Source of the DNA: Duganella sp. Leaf126
GTDB lineage: Bacteria > Pseudomonadota > Gammaproteobacteria > Burkholderiales > Burkholderiaceae_D
Assembly: GCF_001423125.1 (NCBI RefSeq)
Contig: NZ_LMNW01000034.1
Span: 507 to 64,506, forward strand
Direction of reading: 5' to 3'
Length of the DNA stretch: 64,000 bases
Shown in pieces: positions 1 to 9,067 of the stretch. The notes under the pieces are model-generated. The model was not told where the DNA came from. It searched no databases and saw only the letters and a program-made list of their open reading frames with translations. A program made the translations under genes and the position numbers. The stretch's first letter is position 1; the number at the start of each line of letters is the position of its first letter.

Positions 1-1562
1 AAATCGATCAGCACTTCCTGGCCGACGCGGGGCAGGGCGTTGCTGCCCCAGTTGGCGCCGGCGATCGGCGCCATCGGCGTGGCCACGCGTACCCAGGTGC
101 CGGCGCGATCGTCGCCGGGGTGGCTTTGCGCGCCGCGCTGCCAGTGGAACTGCACCTTGATGCGGTGGTCGCGGTCGGTGTGGATCGGCGTGTCCGCCGG
201 TCCCACCACGATCGCGGTCTGCTGGCCGTGGATGGTCGGACGCGGGTGCAGCAGGCGGCCATGGGCGTCGGCACCGCTGCTGCGGTAGGGGATGTTATTG
301 CGAATGGCGTCGATGCGGTTGCGGTAGAGCGGCCGCTGGCCTATTTGCTTGCCCACCGCGTGCAGACTGGTGTTTTCCTCCAGTTCCAGCACGGCATCGA
401 GCATACCCTGGCCCAGGCGCTGCATCAGCCCCGCCTTCATGTCGGCGCTCAGGTTGTTGTGCATCAGGTGCACCACGCGCACGACCAGGAGGCTGCGCTC
501 GTCGTCGCTGGCGGCCAGGTCGAACTGGGCCTGGCCGGTCAGCGCAAACGTGGTGCCGGGCGCCAGCGTACGCACGGTGCCGGCGCCGACGTACACTTCG
601 CGCGCTGCGTCGAGCGCCTGCAGTTGGTTGTCGGCGATGCGCTGGCCTTGCTCGCGCGACGGGTAGGCATAGGCGCCCGGGTGGTCGCGGCTGAGCAGCG
701 GCATCGGCGCGCCGTCACCGCCGGCGCCGGTGGCCGAGGCGGTCACGGTCCGGGTGTCGAGTGCGCGGTAGTCCCAGCTGCCCAGTTCGATGGCATTGGT
801 TTGCAGGCGCAGCTCGGCACGCCAGCGGTCCATGCTGTCCTGTTGCATGGTCGCGCCTGGCTGGGTGTAAGCGATGGTAGCCTGCGCGTTTGGTTTGAAG
901 CTGCCGTTATGGTCGGCAATCACCATCGTGTGGCTGCCGAGCCCGGGGCTGGCGCTGTCGCCGCTGTGCTCGAAATAGTGGAACAGGCCTTCCTCGTGCA
1001 TCAGTCTTTCGGCGAAGGCCAGGTCGCTTTCCTGGTACTGGGTGGTGATGCTGCGTTTCGGATAACTGGCCCGGTCGAGGATGTCGAAGCGCCAGGCCGG
1101 TGCCAGTTTGCCTTGCCCCTGGTAGGCGGCGAAGACGGTGTCGAGGATGTCGAACACCGTCACGTCCTGGAAGATGCGGCTGTCGCGGCCGGTGGCCAGG
1201 AAGGCGGTCCATGGCGCGATGGTCAGGTTGTAGCGGGCGAAGCCGCCGTTGGCGCCAGCCATTTCCACTGCCGTCACATGACCGTGAAAGGGGCGCAGCT
1301 GCTCGCGGCTGGCGGCTGTCATCAGTTCGATCAGGACCGGCTGGCCGATCAGCGCCTTGAGCGCGATGTCGGCATCGAGCGAAAGCGCGGCCACCTTGAA
1401 ACTGAAACCGCTGCTGAGACCTTCTTCGCCGCGCACGCATTCGGCCAGCAGCTTGTCCGGGCCGAGCGGAGTGTGCAGCTGAATGATCCGGTTGGTCTGG
1501 GCGTAGCCGGCAAACAGCGATCCGGGATCGCCTGACAGGGTAAAAGGCGTTGTTTGCGACAT
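1..1562 (-). CDS. vgrG: Type VI secretion spike protein VgrG (3' end outside window)
   Basis: The frame runs leftwards from an ATG at 1560-1562 and stays open to base 1, so about 520 residues are present and the C-terminus is missing. The protein begins MSQTTPFTLSGDPGS and has the Rhs/VgrG (gp27-gp5) layout. The first about 380 residues are the gp27-like hub, with recognisable stretches such as RFDILDRASYP, QYQESDLAFAERLMHEEGLFHY and FEHSGD. The gp5 OB-fold begins near residue 450 (HRIKVQFHWQRG, GTWVRVATPMA, GANWGSNALPRVGQEVLIDF). VgrG trimers tip the Hcp tube of the type VI secretion system and carry effectors, which may be encoded off the left edge. No other T6SS gene is in the window, so this may be an orphan vgrG island. 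The family is certain; the subtype is not. Confidence 0.93.
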   Translation of the reverse strand, partial: MSQTTPFTLSGDPGSLFAGYAQTNRIIQLHTPLGPDKLLAECVRGEEGLSSGFSFKVAALSLDADIALKALIGQPVLIELMTAASREQLRPFHGHVTAVEMAGANGGFARYNLTIAPWTAFLATGRDSRIFQDVTVFDILDTVFAAYQGQGKLAPAWRFDILDRASYPKRSITTQYQESDLAFAERLMHEEGLFHYFEHSGDSASPGLGSHTMVIADHNGSFKPNAQATIAYTQPGATMQQDSMDRWRAELRLQTNAIELGSWDYRALDTRTVTASATGAGGDGAPMPLLSRDHPGAYAYPSREQGQRIADNQLQALDAAREVYVGAGTVRTLAPGTTFALTGQAQFDLAASDDERSLLVVRVVHLMHNNLSADMKAGLMQRLGQGMLDAVLELEENTSLHAVGKQIGQRPLYRNRIDAIRNNIPYRSSGADAHGRLLHPRPTIHGQQTAIVVGPADTPIHTDRDHRIKVQFHWQRGAQSHPGDDRAGTWVRVATPMAPIAGANWGSNALPRVGQEVLID

Positions 1563-1704
1563 CGATAAAGTACTCCGGTGTGACAACCGCTGGCGCAATG
1601 CGGTCCTGGCGATAGAATCCAGGCAACATTACACCCTAGAAAATAGTCGCTGACAAGAGCGATTCGATTGACGCCAGCCAGGCCCGCGCGCGGTTGGAGC
1701 GGGC

Positions 1705-3336
1705 CTATCTGGCCAATCCTGCCGACAAGGTTGCCGCCAGCACGCTGGGCGTGTAGGGCTTGCGCACGAACTGCACGGGCAGGTTGCCGAGCCGCTCCGG
1801 CTCGCCGATGAAGCCGCTGGTCAGGATCACCGGCAGGGCCGGGTGGCGCGCGAGGATCTGTTTTGCCATTTCCACGCCGTCGATCGAACCGGGCATGCGC
1901 ACGTCGGAAAAGACCAGGTCTATCTGGTCCAGCGGACTTAGCATGGCTTGGTCGGCGTCGTGGGCGATGCAGACCCGGCAGCCGAGCGACGCCAGCATTT
2001 CAGTCGCATATTCGGCCACGAAGATATCGTCTTCCACGCACAGCACCTTGAGCCCGGCCAGCGCTTCCGGCGCCACTCTGGCTTCGTCGGAGGCCGCCGT
2101 CGGGCCCGTCGCATCGGTAGCTGCGCTGGCCGGCAGCACGATGCAGACCGTGGTACCTTCGGGCGAACTGCGCAGGTAGGCGGCGCCGCGGCTCTGGTGG
2201 GCATAGCCGTACACCTGCGACAGCCCGAGCCCGGTACCCTTGCCCAGCGGCTTGGTGGTATAAAACGGCTCAAATGCCTGGCGGGCGACGGCCGGCGACA
2301 TGCCGTGGCCGGTGTCGCGCAGGGCGATCTGCACGAAGCGCCCCTTGAGCGCTTCGAGCTCGGGAAAATCGTTGTCGGGCAACTCCAGGTTCGCGATTGA
2401 CAGGGTGACCGCGCCGCCGGCGACCATGGCGTCGCGCGCATTGACCACCAGGTTCAGGATGGCGATTTCGAGCTGGGCCAGGTCGGTTTGCACCAGCCAT
2501 GGCGTCTGCGCGACCTCCACCTTCAGCGTCATGTCGCGTCCGAGCGAATGGCGCAGCAGGTCGGCCATCGACAGCAGGTGCTCGTCGAGCCGCACGTCGC
2601 TCAGCTGCATCGGCTGGCGGCGCGAGAACGACAGCAGCTGCTGCGTCAGCCGCGCGCCCTGGTCGGCCGCGCGCAGGATGCTGTCGACCGGCTTATTCAG
2701 TGCCGGCATATCCTTGCCCAGCATCCGGACCAGGTGGCTGGCGCCCACGATCACCTGCAGCAGGTTGTTGAAGTCATGGGCCACGCCGCCGGTCAGGCGA
2801 CCCAGCGATTCGAGGCGGCGCGCTTCCAGCAGCGAGGTTTCCACCTGGCGCCGCTCGCGGATCTCGCGGGCCAGCTCGACGGTGCGCTCGTCGACACGCT
2901 GTTCCAGTTCGGCAGCGTGCGCGCTCAGCTGCGCCAGCTGGTCGCGGACCTGGTATTGCAGCTGGCGGTTGGAATGGGCCGAGACCAGCGCCAGCATCAG
3001 CGCTTCGCGGCGCAGCGGCCGGGTGATCAGCGTCACATTGCCGAGCCGTTCGATGACGGTGACGGCGCCGCCGGGCAGCAGGGCGTTGCCATCGGCCAGT
3101 GCCAGAATGGGCAGGTTCGACCACAGCGGCTGGCGCTGCAGCTGCTGCACCAGCTTGTCTGCGGAGCAGCGCGTCAGGCCTTCTTCGGTGGCAATCGCCA
3201 GCCAGGCTTCCTCGTTGAGGGCGGCCGTAAAATCGGCGCACGTCGTGCAGATCAGCGGCTGCAGGTGCAGCAGCTTGAGCAGCGTTGCCAGGATGTCGGC
3301 ATCGCGGCCGACGGGCGCGAAGATGGCGACATGCAT
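1705..3336 (-). CDS. Hybrid histidine kinase with degenerate N-terminal receiver and C-terminal receiver
   Basis: 543 residues, cytoplasmic, with no membrane segment. Residues 1-120 look like a receiver fold (MHVAIFAPVG start, RPLRREAL near the end) but lack a convincing phospho-acceptor aspartate. A coiled coil follows at about 125-170. The HisKA box is LTGGVAHDFNNLL with His187, typical of the HWE-free AHDFNN subgroup. The HATPase domain carries NARDAM (N box), DTGHGM (G1) and GTGLGL (G2). A C-terminal receiver (about 425-540) has VEDD, the acceptor Asp in FSDVRMPG, and the conserved Lys in FVRKPY. The start is one base after the stop of the upstream KaiC-like gene, so the two are almost certainly co-transcribed and the KaiC-like protein may modulate this kinase. 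It is a transmitter/receiver hybrid with no DNA-binding output, so a partner regulator must act elsewhere. Confidence 0.9.
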   Translation of the reverse strand: MHVAIFAPVGRDADILATLLKLLHLQPLICTTCADFTAALNEEAWLAIATEEGLTRCSADKLVQQLQRQPLWSNLPILALADGNALLPGGAVTVIERLGNVTLITRPLRREALMLALVSAHSNRQLQYQVRDQLAQLSAHAAELEQRVDERTVELAREIRERRQVETSLLEARRLESLGRLTGGVAHDFNNLLQVIVGASHLVRMLGKDMPALNKPVDSILRAADQGARLTQQLLSFSRRQPMQLSDVRLDEHLLSMADLLRHSLGRDMTLKVEVAQTPWLVQTDLAQLEIAILNLVVNARDAMVAGGAVTLSIANLELPDNDFPELEALKGRFVQIALRDTGHGMSPAVARQAFEPFYTTKPLGKGTGLGLSQVYGYAHQSRGAAYLRSSPEGTTVCIVLPASAATDATGPTAASDEARVAPEALAGLKVLCVEDDIFVAEYATEMLASLGCRVCIAHDADQAMLSPLDQIDLVFSDVRMPGSIDGVEMAKQILARHPALPVILTSGFIGEPERLGNLPVQFVRKPYTPSVLAATLSAGLAR

Positions 3337-3337
3337 A

Positions 3338-4771
3338 TCAGCGGCTGCTCCCCGACATCAGCATCCGCTCCGCTCCGATCGCTTCGTCGCTGATCACGAA
3401 ACCATCCTCCACCAGCTGGAATTGCCGGATATCGAGGCTGTGCTGGCTGTGACGCTTCTTCAGCACCGAGATGGCCTTGCCGATCGCTCCGCCTTTTTCC
3501 GTGTAGCTGAGCGAGATGATGTTGTCGGTGATGAGCGACAGCGCATCCGGCTCGCGGGTGGTGTCGAGCGGGGCAGAATGGGCGCCCACGATAATCAGGA
3601 TCACGCCCATGTTCGACAAGTAGGAAAACAACTCGTTCATCTGCAGCAGCAGCGAACGCTCTTCGCGGATCAGGTCGAGGTAGGAATTGATGCTGTCAAT
3701 GATCACCACGCGCACATTGTCGTCTTCGACCCGGCGCCGCACGCGCCAGATGAAGGCGCCGCCCGAAATGCGCGAAGGATTGATGCGGGTGATCAGCAGA
3801 CCTTTCGGCGTGCCTTGATCGTCGCTGACGCCGAAACGTTCGATCATCCGCGAACGCAGTGTGATCTCGGCTTCATCGAGGGCAAAGTATGCAGCCTTGT
3901 CGCCGCCCTTGACTGCCGCCAGCGCGTATTGCAGCGCGACCGTGGTCTTGCCGACGCCGGTCGGACCGATGATCATGGTGGACGTGCCGTCCACCAGCCC
4001 TCCGCCGGCCAGCTGGTCCAACGACGGTACGCCGCTGTCGAGCGTGCGCGGCTTGTAGTCGCGGTGGTGTTCTTCGGCGATCAGGCTGGGGAATACATAG
4101 ACATCGTCTTTTTCGATCGCAAAATCATGGCTGCCGCTCTGGTAGTCGGCTCCGCGCAGCTTGACGATCTTCAGCACCCGCCGCGCTGCGCCGTACGACC
4201 GCTCCTTCTGTTCGAGCGTGATGGCGCCATGCACCGCGCTCTGCAGCTCGAATTCGTGGTTCAGCGAGGTCAGGTCGTCGAGCAGCATCACGGTGGCGCC
4301 CACCTGCGTGAGGCGGTCGCGCAGCGCGATGATCTGGCGGCGGTAATGGGAGCTGTCGCGTGCCAGCAGGCGCACCTCGGCCATCGAATCGACGACGATC
4401 AGTTCCGCCTTGCTCGCTTCCACGCGCTTGGCAATGGTGTCGACCAGCCGCGACAACTCTGCGTCGCTTGGCAGCATGATGGTCTGCTCCTCGTACTCGT
4501 GCGGCGCGATCAGGTCGGGTTCATAGATCTCCACCCCGTCAAGGCTCCAGCCATGGCTGGCCGCCGTGTCCTGCAGTTCGCGCGCCGATTCCGACAGGGT
4601 GACATACAGGCAGGAAGCGCCGCGCGCGGCGCCGGCGATCAGGAAGCGCATCCCGATCGTGGTCTTGCCGGCGCCGGGCCGGCCTTCGAGCAGGTGCAGC
4701 CGGCCGGGCAGCAATCCGCCGCGTAACACAGCATCGAGTTCTTGCACACCGGTGGGGATTCGGGAATTCAC
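3338..4771 (-). CDS. KaiC-like double-RecA ATPase
   Basis: 477 residues with two tandem RecA/KaiC domains. The first Walker A is GRPGAGKTT (30-38), followed by LIVVDS as Walker B. The second Walker A is GPTGVGKTT (269-277), with VRVVIIDSINS as Walker B. Cyanobacterial KaiC is about 519 residues and autophosphorylates on neighbouring Ser431 and Thr432. By eye, the matching stretch here is DALSLITDNII, which keeps the Ser (S412) but has Leu in the Thr position. No kaiA or kaiB is nearby. KaiC homologues in heterotrophs usually act in stress or two-component signalling rather than in a true clock, and the histidine kinase 1 bp downstream supports that. The start ATG at 4769-4771 opens MNSRIPTGVQELD, the usual beginning of this family. 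Confidence 0.9.
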   Translation of the reverse strand: MNSRIPTGVQELDAVLRGGLLPGRLHLLEGRPGAGKTTIGMRFLIAGAARGASCLYVTLSESARELQDTAASHGWSLDGVEIYEPDLIAPHEYEEQTIMLPSDAELSRLVDTIAKRVEASKAELIVVDSMAEVRLLARDSSHYRRQIIALRDRLTQVGATVMLLDDLTSLNHEFELQSAVHGAITLEQKERSYGAARRVLKIVKLRGADYQSGSHDFAIEKDDVYVFPSLIAEEHHRDYKPRTLDSGVPSLDQLAGGGLVDGTSTMIIGPTGVGKTTVALQYALAAVKGGDKAAYFALDEAEITLRSRMIERFGVSDDQGTPKGLLITRINPSRISGGAFIWRVRRRVEDDNVRVVIIDSINSYLDLIREERSLLLQMNELFSYLSNMGVILIIVGAHSAPLDTTREPDALSLITDNIISLSYTEKGGAIGKAISVLKKRHSQHSLDIRQFQLVEDGFVISDEAIGAERMLMSGSSR

Positions 4772-4980
4772 GGTATTTACACTTTCAAGTTTGCATTATT
4801 TCATCATACCCACTTTAGCGGCGAAGCCGCGTTCGTTCCGAGAGGAAACGCACAGAACGCGAGGTTCGGCGTCCTGCCGTAGACATGGTGGAACGCCCGC
4901 CGGTCAGTGGGCGACGGGGTCGCGCCTGACTATAATGGCGTCTTGCCACCTGCCATGCCATTTCCGAAAGAGCAATCACC

Positions 4981-5871
4981 ATGTTTGAGATCAGCCAGCT
5001 GCGCTGTTTTGTCGCCGTCGCGGAAGAGCTGCATTTCAGCCGGGCAGCCCTGCGTTTGAACATGACGCAGCCGCCCCTGAGCCGGCAGATCCAGCTGCTC
5101 GAACACAGCGTCGGGGCGCAGTTGCTCGACCGCAGCAGCCGCGTGGTGCGGCTGACCGCAGCGGGCAAGGCGTTTTTGCCGGAGGCGGCGCGCATCCTGC
5201 GCCTGTCGGAAGAGGCGGGACTGATGGCGCGCCGGGTGGCCAAGGGCGAGCAGGGCAGCCTGGCGATCGGCTTCACGTCCGCCTCCGGCTACACCCTGCT
5301 GCCGGAAGTGGTGCGCCGCCTGCGCCAGCGCACGCCCAGCATTGCGCTGACCCTGAAGGAACTGGTCAGTACGGCCCAGGTGGAGGCGCTCAATGCCGGT
5401 CAGCTCGATCTGGGGCTGATGCGCGCGCACACGGTGCAGAGCGAGCTGCTCAGCCTTCCGATCAGGACCGAGGGGCTGTTGCTGGCGGTGCCGCAGGCCG
5501 AAGCCGACAGCTGGCCGCAGCAACCCACGCTGGCCTGCCTGCACCAGCGGCATTTCATCATGTATTCACCGTACGAGGCGCGGCCGTTCTACCAGATGCT
5601 GAGCGCCCGTTTCGAGCAGGAGGGCGTGGCGCCGGACGTGGTCGAGCATATCGGCCAGGTCCACACGATGCTGGCGCTGGTCAGCGCCGGCCTGGGCGCA
5701 GCGCTGGTGTCGGAATCGTGCGCCAGGCTGCAGTTCGACGGCATCGTGTTTCGCCGCATGCAGACCGAACCGGTCAGCACGGTCTGCACGTTCCGGCGCG
5801 ATAACGACAATCCCATCCTGCAGATGTTCATCCGCGATATCCTGCCGACCTTCGAGGCCGGCAGCGCCTGA
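4981..5871 (+). CDS. LysR-family transcriptional regulator
   Basis: 296 residues. The N-terminal winged helix-turn-helix is clear (FVAVAEELHFSRAALRLNMTQPPLSRQI, residues 10-37), followed by the linker helix and a two-lobed periplasmic-binding-protein-like effector domain from about residue 90. LysR proteins of this type bind a small metabolite and activate catabolic or resistance genes. The ATG at 4981 has GAAAGAG about 10 bases upstream. The gene faces away from the KaiC-like gene across a 209-bp gap, and its 3' end lies 4 bp from the 3' end of glucarate dehydratase. It could regulate gudD, but there is no shared divergent promoter to support that, so the target is unknown. Confidence 0.92.
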   Translation: MFEISQLRCFVAVAEELHFSRAALRLNMTQPPLSRQIQLLEHSVGAQLLDRSSRVVRLTAAGKAFLPEAARILRLSEEAGLMARRVAKGEQGSLAIGFTSASGYTLLPEVVRRLRQRTPSIALTLKELVSTAQVEALNAGQLDLGLMRAHTVQSELLSLPIRTEGLLLAVPQAEADSWPQQPTLACLHQRHFIMYSPYEARPFYQMLSARFEQEGVAPDVVEHIGQVHTMLALVSAGLGAALVSESCARLQFDGIVFRRMQTEPVSTVCTFRRDNDNPILQMFIRDILPTFEAGSA

Positions 5872-5875
5872 CGCT

Positions 5876-7219
5876 TCAGCGGACCAGGCAGGGCCGCTTG
5901 TTGTCGAACTGCCAGCCCGGTACCAGGAATTGCATGGCGGCGGCATCGTCGCGGGCGCCAAGGCCCATGTTCCTGTAGGCCTGGTGGGCCTTTTCCAGTT
6001 CCGCTTCGTCGAGTTCGATGCCCAGGCCCGGCCTGGCCGGAAGATGTACCATGCCGCCTTCGATCTTCAGCGGTTCGCGCGTGAGCCGCTGGCCGTCCTG
6101 CCAGATCCAGTGGGTGTCGATGGCGGTGACCTTGCCCGGCGCCGCCGCGCCGACATGGGTGAACATGGCCAGCGAGATGTCGAAGTGGTTGTTCGAATGC
6201 GAGCCCCAGGTCAGGCCGAACATCTGGCACAGCTGGGCCACCCGTACCGAGCCCTGCATGGTCCAGAAATGCGGATCGGCCAGCGGAATGTCGACCGACT
6301 GCAGCGCGATCGAGTGGGCCATCTGGCGCCAGTCGGTGGCGATCATGTTGGTGGCGGTCGGCAGGCCGGTGGCGCGGCGGAACTCGGCCAGCACTTCGCG
6401 GCCCGAGTAGCCGTTCTCGGCGCCGCACGGATCTTCGGCGTAGGCCAGGATGCCGTGCTTGTCGCGGCAGACGCGGATCGCCTCGTCAAGCGACCAGGCG
6501 CCGTTCGGGTCAAGCGTAATGCGCGCCTCGGGAAAGCGCTCGTGCATGGCAATGATGGCGTCCATCTCGGCATCGGCCGACAGTACGCCGCCCTTCAGTT
6601 TGAAGTCGTTGAAGCCATAACGTTCGCGCGCCGCCTCGCACAGGCGCACCACCGCTTCCGGTGTCAGCGCCTCTTCGTTGCGCAGGCGGAACCAGTCGTT
6701 GTCGGCCCCGGGTTCGCTGCGGTAGGCCAGGGTGGTCTTGTTGCGGTCGCCCACGTAAAACAGGTAGCCCAGCATTTCGACCGCCTGGCGCTGCACGCCT
6801 TCGCCCAGCAGCGCGGCCACCGGCACGTTCATGAACTGGCCCAGCAGGTCGAGCAGCGCCGATTCCACCGCCGTCAGGGCGTGGATGGTGGTGCGCAGGT
6901 CGAAGGTTTGCAGGCCGCGGCCGCCGGCATCGCGGTCGGCAAAGGCCTTGCGCATCTGGTTCAGGATGCCGTTATAGTCGCCCAGGGTCTTGCCGACGAT
7001 GAAGACGCGGGCGTCTTCGATGGTCTGGCGGATCTTTTCGCCGCCCGGCACTTCGCCGAGGCCGGTATTGCCGGCGCTGTCGGTCAGGATCACGATGTTG
7101 CGCGTGAACCATGGGCCATGGGCGCCGCTGAGGTTGAGCAGCATGCTGTCCTGGCCGGCAACGGGCACCACGCGCAGGTCGGTCACGGCGGGGGCATGGG
7201 AAACGGTGTTGGTGTTCAT
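5876..7219 (-). CDS. gudD: Glucarate dehydratase
   Basis: 447 residues, the usual length for GudD of the enolase superfamily. It dehydrates D-glucarate (and L-idarate) to 5-keto-4-deoxy-glucarate in sugar-acid catabolism, in the cytoplasm. The N-terminal capping domain contains TGLGEVPGG and the family stretch [18 protein letters not shown]. The catalytic KxK is in [11 protein letters not shown], a metal-binding Asp is in TLDPNGAW, and the general-base His is in [13 protein letters not shown]. The start [20 protein letters not shown] fits family members. No kdgD, garL or transporter neighbour is present, so the rest of the pathway must lie elsewhere. The long 511-bp upstream region holds a strong palindrome that could be the operator. 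Confidence 0.94.
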   Translation of the reverse strand: MNTNTVSHAPAVTDLRVVPVAGQDSMLLNLSGAHGPWFTRNIVILTDSAGNTGLGEVPGGEKIRQTIEDARVFIVGKTLGDYNGILNQMRKAFADRDAGGRGLQTFDLRTTIHALTAVESALLDLLGQFMNVPVAALLGEGVQRQAVEMLGYLFYVGDRNKTTLAYRSEPGADNDWFRLRNEEALTPEAVVRLCEAARERYGFNDFKLKGGVLSADAEMDAIIAMHERFPEARITLDPNGAWSLDEAIRVCRDKHGILAYAEDPCGAENGYSGREVLAEFRRATGLPTATNMIATDWRQMAHSIALQSVDIPLADPHFWTMQGSVRVAQLCQMFGLTWGSHSNNHFDISLAMFTHVGAAAPGKVTAIDTHWIWQDGQRLTREPLKIEGGMVHLPARPGLGIELDEAELEKAHQAYRNMGLGARDDAAAMQFLVPGWQFDNKRPCLVR

Positions 7220-7730
7220 ATCATCCTCGGGTAGTCTGGAAGGGAAATCAGGGGCAGCGACTTGACCAGTGTAACGCGCCGGATGTCGCCCACCGGCAGC
7301 AGGTAGCCCACGATGGCCAGTGCGGCATTGCCGCCCGCGTCGTGCTGGGGCGCGCGGGGCCAGGACCTGCCGCGGTGCTCGATGTCGTCATGGTCTCCGT
7401 TATGACAGTGCGATGCTGCAACGATGATAGACGCACATCCATGCCTGCGCAAATTAAACACTGGATGCATCGATTCATTATTTGAATGGATGCGTGGCTG
7501 CGTTCGCCATGCTGTCGCCCTGCAGCGTAGTCTGCCTCTGACACAGTCCCAAGCATTTACGGCCGGTCTTGGCGTTCCCGGATTGATACCATCTTTTTAA
7601 CATTTTTGGGTATCCGGAGCGCCGTTCAGTACTTCGCCACCCTACGTCCGCAGCTGTGCCCAGGGGCCGGCCTCGCTCAACGGCGACGCGACCGTGCGCC
7701 CGGGTGTCCGGCAATCTCAGGGAGAGCATC
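7220..7730. other. Intergenic region between gudD and the glycosyltransferase
   Basis: This 511-bp stretch separates two divergent genes and should hold both promoters. A minus-strand frame ends in gudD's start region and encodes [21 protein letters not shown] over about 7216-7345. It has a protein-like composition but no start with a ribosome-binding site and no recognised family; it may be a gene remnant or chance. The AT-richer part (about 7430-7490) contains the palindrome listed separately. No tRNA or small-RNA structure was recognised. Confidence 0.4.
7467..7493. promoter_or_regulatory. 27-bp palindrome, candidate operator for gudD
   Basis: Two 11-bp arms, GCATCGATTCA and TGAATGGATGC, are separated by 5 bp (TTATT) and match at 10 of 11 positions when reverse-complemented. 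The site lies about 250 bp upstream of the gudD start in the most AT-rich part of the gap. Size and spacing suit a dimeric repressor or activator. The protein that binds it is not known. Confidence 0.4.
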
Positions 7731-8963
7731 ATGCAAACCGTCGTCGTCTTCTGTCATCTGCGCTGGGATTTCGTGTACCAGCGGCCCCAGCACCTGCTGA
7801 CACGGCTGGCCCGGCACTACAGGATATTGTTTGTCGAGGAGCCGGTGTTCGATGCTGCCGGGCCGCGTCTGCACACCTATGAGCCGGCGGCCAATATCAC
7901 CGTGTGCCAGCCGCACACGCCGCTGCTGGCGGTGGGCTTCCACGATGACCAGATACCGGTGCTGCAGGCGCTGCTGGGCACGCTGGTGCCCGATGGTGCA
8001 GAGCCGATCGTCTGGTTTTATACGCCGATGGCGCTGCCGCTCCTGGCCGGCCTGCGCCCGGCACTGGTCGTGTACGACTGCATGGATGAACTGTCTGCAT
8101 TCAGGAATCCGCCGCGCCAGCTGCTGCAGCGCGAGAGCGCCTTGCTGGTCATGGCCGACCTGGTGTTTACGGGCGGACCCAGCCTGTACGAGGCCAAGCG
8201 TCCGCGGCACCCCGATGTCCATTGTTTCCCGAGCAGCGTCGATACCGCGCATTTCGCCCGCGCGCTCGACCGCAGCAACAGCCATCCGCTGCAGGCAGGC
8301 ATCCCGCACCCGCGCCTCGGGTTCTACGGCGTGATCGACGAGCGCTTCGATATCGCGCTGATTGCCGCCATGGCCGACGCCCACCCGCACTGGCAGCTGG
8401 TGCTGGTCGGACCGGTGGTCAAGATCGCGCCAGCCGACCTGCCGCAACGCCCCAACATCCACTACCTGGGCCAGCAGGCCTACCAGGCCTTGCCGCAGCT
8501 GCTGGCCGGCTGGGACGTCTGCCTGCTGCCGTTCGCCCTCAACGCAGCGACCCGCTTCATCAGCCCGACCAAGGTGCTCGAATACATGGCCGCCGAACTG
8601 CCCATCGTCAGTACCGCCATCACCGACGTGGCCGAGCCCTACGGCGACATCGTCGCCATCGGGCACGATCACCGGCAGTTCATCGCCCGCTGCGAGGCGG
8701 CCCTGCAGCTGGCGCCGGAAGGCCACATCGAAATGGCCGCCCACATGCGGGGCGTGGTGGCGCGCACGGCGTGGGACGAGACGGTGGACCGGATGCGCGC
8801 GCTGATCGACCGCCGGGCCAGGGCGGACGACACCGCCGGCAGTGCCGCCCCGCGCGTGGCGGAGCCGGACGGCGGCAACCGCGACCCCGCCAACGTCAAG
8901 CTGCTGCCCGCCCGCGCCCAGGTGCGCGGTGGACGCGGCGCCCGTTTGACGGCGACGCCCTGA
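7731..8963 (+). CDS. Glycosyltransferase (GT-B fold, family 1-like)
   Basis: 410 residues from the ATG at 7731, preceded by GGGAGAG at a 5-7 base spacing; the frame is open further upstream but has no better start. The N-terminus MQTVVVFCHLRWDFVYQRPQHLL is typical of a glycosyltransferase group in which residues 10-20 contain WDFVYQRPQHL. The C-terminal GT-B lobe contains PNIHYLGQQAYQALPQLLAGWDVCLLPF and the donor-site region SPTKVLEYMAAELPIVST. It probably transfers a sugar onto a cell-surface polysaccharide or glycolipid. It stands alone, divergent from gudD and convergent with the cytochrome gene. Donor and acceptor cannot be told from sequence. The last about 40 residues are a basic low-complexity tail. 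Confidence 0.88.
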   Translation: MQTVVVFCHLRWDFVYQRPQHLLTRLARHYRILFVEEPVFDAAGPRLHTYEPAANITVCQPHTPLLAVGFHDDQIPVLQALLGTLVPDGAEPIVWFYTPMALPLLAGLRPALVVYDCMDELSAFRNPPRQLLQRESALLVMADLVFTGGPSLYEAKRPRHPDVHCFPSSVDTAHFARALDRSNSHPLQAGIPHPRLGFYGVIDERFDIALIAAMADAHPHWQLVLVGPVVKIAPADLPQRPNIHYLGQQAYQALPQLLAGWDVCLLPFALNAATRFISPTKVLEYMAAELPIVSTAITDVAEPYGDIVAIGHDHRQFIARCEAALQLAPEGHIEMAAHMRGVVARTAWDETVDRMRALIDRRARADDTAGSAAPRVAEPDGGNRDPANVKLLPARAQVRGGRGARLTATP

Positions 8964-9067
8964 TTCGGCGCGGCAGCGGCGCCTGCATGGCGGTCGGCAT
9001 GATGACGCTGCGCGCGACGGCGGCAGGAGCAAGAGCGGCCGTGCCCGGACCGGGAACGCGCGGTAAA

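Noticed and set aside
120-1535. Long open frame on the plus strand across vgrG (also shorter frames on both strands)
   Set aside because: It is antisense to the clear VgrG frame, has no recognisable domain, and is open only because of high GC and codon bias.
2300-4726. 808-codon plus-strand frame across the hybrid kinase and KaiC-like genes
   Set aside because: Rich in Arg, Ser and Cys with no domain; it lies opposite two well-supported genes.
4772-4980. Promoter for the KaiC-like gene (TATGAT on the minus strand near 4800)
   Set aside because: A -10-like hexamer is present but no -35 at proper distance; too weak to list as a site.
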